The notes under the pieces are model-generated. The model saw only the letters and a program-made list of their open reading frames with translations, was not told the origin of the DNA and did not search any database. Of a stretch of 22,678 nt of DNA, positions 22,632-22,678 are shown piece by piece (within the stretch, counting starts at the first letter, position 1; the number at the start of each line of letters is the position of its first letter). This stretch comes from a virus. The translations under genes and the position numbers were made by a program. The stretch covers positions 1-22,678 of IMG/VR virus record IMGVR_UViG_3300021956_000084; one strand, given 5' to 3'.

Positions 22632-22678
22632 CTACTCTGATGCTCCTGCCTTGAGGATTTTATCAGCTGCAGAGAATA
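22632..22678 (-). CDS. 3' end of a gene entering from the right (C-terminal 14 codons)
   Basis: The minus strand is open from the window edge to TAG at 22632-22634 and encodes FSAADKILKAGASE, which ends like a helical protein. The terminator that starts 24 bases later supports this as a true gene end. A second open frame passes further, to TGA near the next ribosome site, but runs through the hairpin. Function cannot be judged from 14 residues. Confidence 0.5.
   Translation of the reverse strand, partial: FSAADKILKAGASE

Noticed and set aside
1-22678. tRNA genes, CRISPR arrays, insertion sequences, integrase or attachment sites
   Set aside because: No cloverleaf, spaced direct repeats, transposase or recombinase motifs were found by eye on either strand.

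Overview
This window is a piece of a tailed double-stranded DNA phage genome (or prophage). It holds the DNA-packaging, head and tail-fibre modules, and nearly everything is read on the minus strand, so genes run from high to low coordinates. The portal is of the long P22-like type, an adaptor (tail-tubular-like) gene lies ahead of the fibres, and no tape-measure, sheath or tail-tube gene is present; this suggests a podovirus-like virion. The host cannot be fixed from sequence alone. A proteobacterium is plausible because of the DUF1289-type gene, the standard sigma70-like promoter signals and the ordinary Shine-Dalgarno sites. This is inference.

Right end (22678 to about 21740): the tail of one gene, a rho-independent terminator, then a chain of small overlapping genes. 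Two of these have better starts than the longest reading frame gives, and one short gene encodes a 39-residue membrane protein. A near-consensus promoter carrying an inverted repeat (21710-21738) then starts the packaging operon. That operon has terminase small subunit, a 61-residue protein, terminase large subunit, a doubtful basic protein and a DUF1289-like Cys protein. A large, probably virion-associated protein (834 aa) follows, then the portal. Between those last two sits the only convincing plus-strand gene, a 63-residue protein with a perfect extended -10 and a strong ribosome binding site.

Middle (13939 to about 8560): a previously hidden 58-residue gene, a second small gene, a GroES-like co-chaperonin, scaffold, a conserved unknown, a probable decoration protein, major capsid protein, a small beta-rich protein and a Lys/Gly-rich repeat protein. 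Hairpins follow the capsid gene and the Lys/Gly-rich gene with no room for a new promoter after them, so they probably tune expression or protect mRNA rather than end the operon.

Left end (8516 to 1): small virion-type proteins, a first fibre-like protein with a possible C1q-like tip, two basic small proteins (DUF6496-like and DUF6321-like), an adaptor protein with an inserted discoidin-like domain, a Cys-motif protein, a 1403-residue fibre with TLTNK repeats, and a third fibre gene running off the window. All three fibre genes share a recognisable module, which suggests modular exchange.

No tRNA, rRNA, CRISPR array, insertion sequence, integrase or attachment site was recognised. No gene-free stretch exceeds about 150 bases.
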